Shown one piece after another: positions 34,703 to 35,390 of a stretch of 35,390 nt of DNA (positions are counted from its first letter, which is position 1; each line of letters begins with the position of its first letter). A program made the translations under genes and the position numbers. The notes under the pieces are model-generated. The model saw only the letters and a list, made by a program, of their open reading frames with translations. It was not told the DNA's origin and searched no databases. The DNA comes from Fontimonas thermophila (GTDB lineage Bacteria; Pseudomonadota; Gammaproteobacteria; Nevskiales; Nevskiaceae), in NCBI RefSeq assembly GCF_900113085.1, contig NZ_FOOC01000017.1, positions 1-35,390 of the forward strand. The letters run 5' to 3'.

Positions 34703-34754
34703 GACCGCGGTTGCTGCGTTTCCTCGTCGGAAGTGCCGGCCGCGGTCTTTTTTT
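34703..34754 (+). terminator. Intrinsic terminator after the actP operon
   Basis: Perfect 8-bp stem GACCGCGG (34703-34710) and CCGCGGTC (34740-34747) followed by seven T. The 29-base loop can form an inner TTCC/GGAA stem. It is 114 bases after the symporter stop codon and about 53 bases before the rlmJ start. Confidence 0.8.
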
Positions 34755-34806
34755 GTTGCGGCGAATTGGCGTGACCGATCCGCCCGGTGTCCGGGATAAT
34801 GGCGCC

Positions 34807-35058
34807 GTGCATTACCAACACCGCTACCACGCCGGAAATTTCGCCGACGTTTTCAAGCACGTCCTGCTGGTCGCCTTGCTCGATGCGCTCAATGCCAAGG
34901 CTGCACCGTGGGCATATGTGGACACCCACGGCGGCGCCGGCTGTTACGACCTCGAAGACGCCGCGGCGCAACGCACCGGAGAAGCCGCAACCGGCATCCG
35001 TCGGCTATGGGCGGTGCGTTCGCCACCATTGCAGCAGTATCTGTCGTGTCCCGGATGA
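34807..35058 (+). pseudogene. rlmJ: RlmJ (23S rRNA m6A2030 methyltransferase), interrupted by an IS481-family element
   Basis: The first 80 codons of rlmJ remain, from the GTG at 34807: YQHRYHAGNFADVFKHVLL, then AYVDTHGGAGCYDL (the SAM-binding start) and a TGEA-TGIRRLW segment. RlmJ modifies A2030 of 23S rRNA and is normally about 280 residues. After Ser80 (35044-35046) the frame enters the IS at its TGT terminus; three IS-encoded residues (C-P-G) precede a stop at 35056-35058. The rest of the gene, if present, must lie beyond the IS, outside the window. Methyltransferase activity is not expected from the fragment. Confidence 0.88.
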
Positions 35059-35390
35059 TTGGTTAATTGGTTCACGCCGTGGTTTACTCTTGGCGCGAGA
35101 GGTCATGCTGGAGCTGAAACGATGCATCTGAGGCTGCACAAGAACGCCACCACGACACCCAGGATCCGCGCCGAGATCCAGGTCAGCAAGGAGCCCATGA
35201 GGGTTCTGGCCCAGCGCTTTGGCGTGAGTGTCTCCACCATCGCTCGCTGGAAGAAGCGTGCATCGGTTCATGACGCCTCCCATACCCCTCATCGACTGCA
35301 AACCACGCTGACGCCGGCCCAGGAGTCCATCGTGCTCGTCTTGCGTAAAAGCCTGGGCCTTTCGCTGGATGACCTGCTGGCAGTCGTACG
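35047..35390 (+). mobile_element. IS481-family insertion sequence (left end; runs off the window)
   Basis: The element begins with the terminal TGT in TGTCCCGGATGATTGG at 35047, exactly where the rlmJ similarity ends. Its transposase starts 75 bases in. IS481-family elements usually are about 1 kb, with TGT...ACA ends and one transposase. Only the first 344 bases are visible, so the right end and target duplication cannot be checked. Confidence 0.85.
35122..35390 (+). CDS. IS481-family transposase, N-terminal part
   Basis: The first 89 complete codons of an IS481-family transposase, open to the window edge and therefore without a stop codon here. It has the family N-terminus HLRLHKNATTTPRIRAEIQ, a helix-turn-helix ALAQRFGVS-like segment (LAQRFGVSVSTIARWKKR, residues 29-46) for binding the IS ends, then HTPHRLQTTLTPAQE and the SLDDLLAVV segment just before the integrase core. 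The DDE catalytic domain would follow outside the window. The ATG at 35122 has GGAG 8 bases upstream. It would cut and paste the element. Confidence 0.92.
   Translation, partial: MHLRLHKNATTTPRIRAEIQVSKEPMRVLAQRFGVSVSTIARWKKRASVHDASHTPHRLQTTLTPAQESIVLVLRKSLGLSLDDLLAVV

Noticed and set aside
34788-34800. TGTCCGGGATAAT, similar to the IS tip TGTCCCGGATGAT
   Set aside because: Two mismatches in 13 bases, located at a likely -10 region upstream of rlmJ (GATAAT); probably coincidence.

Overview
The window is a GC-rich, gene-dense stretch of bacterial chromosome, almost certainly from a gammaproteobacterium. The E. coli-like Pgk and GAPDH, a Pal-type lipoprotein, SlyX, RlmJ, a DUF4212/ActP acetate symporter pair and a long N-terminally extended TonB-dependent receptor fit that group. 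The last of these suggests a Xanthomonadales/Nevskiales-like lineage, but that is inference. Most of the DNA is core chromosome. The only clear mobile DNA is an IS481-family element entering at the right edge, plus an IS-end-like motif near 30.25 kb. No CRISPR array, prophage, integrase or rRNA was seen.

Layout. 0.1-4.0 kb: a small helix-hairpin-helix (ComEA-like) exported protein; a periplasmic helical protein divergent from a BaeS/BaeR-type two-component pair; a Pal lipoprotein. 4.1-5.8 kb: a compact SET-domain protein methyltransferase, a small outer-membrane barrel protein, and a flavodoxin-like FMN reductase. 5.9-9.4 kb: an Hsp20-Lon heat-shock operon behind a good sigma-32-type promoter, divergent from a Prx5-type peroxiredoxin. 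9.4-13.5 kb: an HxlR regulator head-to-head with a cytochrome P460, an alpha/beta hydrolase, a DUF4404 protein, an exported dienelactone hydrolase and an acyl-CoA thioesterase. 13.7-17.0 kb: a 1094-residue TonB-dependent receptor. 17.1-21.0 kb: FabH, SlyX, a small membrane protein, two uncharacterised proteins and a cold-shock protein. 21.2-27.2 kb: aspartate aminotransferase, tRNA-Asn, and the central-carbon genes tkt, gap and pgk. 27.3-30.1 kb: lemA, two TPM-domain genes and a MoxR-type AAA+ ATPase. 30.1-34.8 kb: acetyl-CoA synthetase divergent from the DUF4212/ActP symporter. 34.8-35.39 kb: rlmJ cut after 80 codons by the IS481-family element, whose transposase runs off the window.

How the genes work together. 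Three themes recur. The first is envelope and protein quality control: the BaeSR-like system with its divergent periplasmic protein, Pal, Hsp20-Lon, and the LemA/TPM/MoxR cassette. The second is central carbon: tkt-gap-pgk as sugar phosphate and lower glycolysis, with acs opposite actP as one acetate uptake and activation unit sharing an intergenic region that contains a promoter-overlapping dyad. The third is detoxification: peroxiredoxin, flavin reductase and cytochrome P460. Seven convincing intrinsic terminators and several plausible promoters separate these units.

I see no unmistakably novel system. The best leads are the LemA-TPM-TPM-MoxR cassette, which lacks the expected VWA partner and is followed by IS-like debris; the HxlR/P460 pair with overlapping start codons; the repeated CGGGGATG motif between the BaeSR-like genes and their divergent neighbour; the acs operator-like dyad; and the bacterial SET-domain gene.
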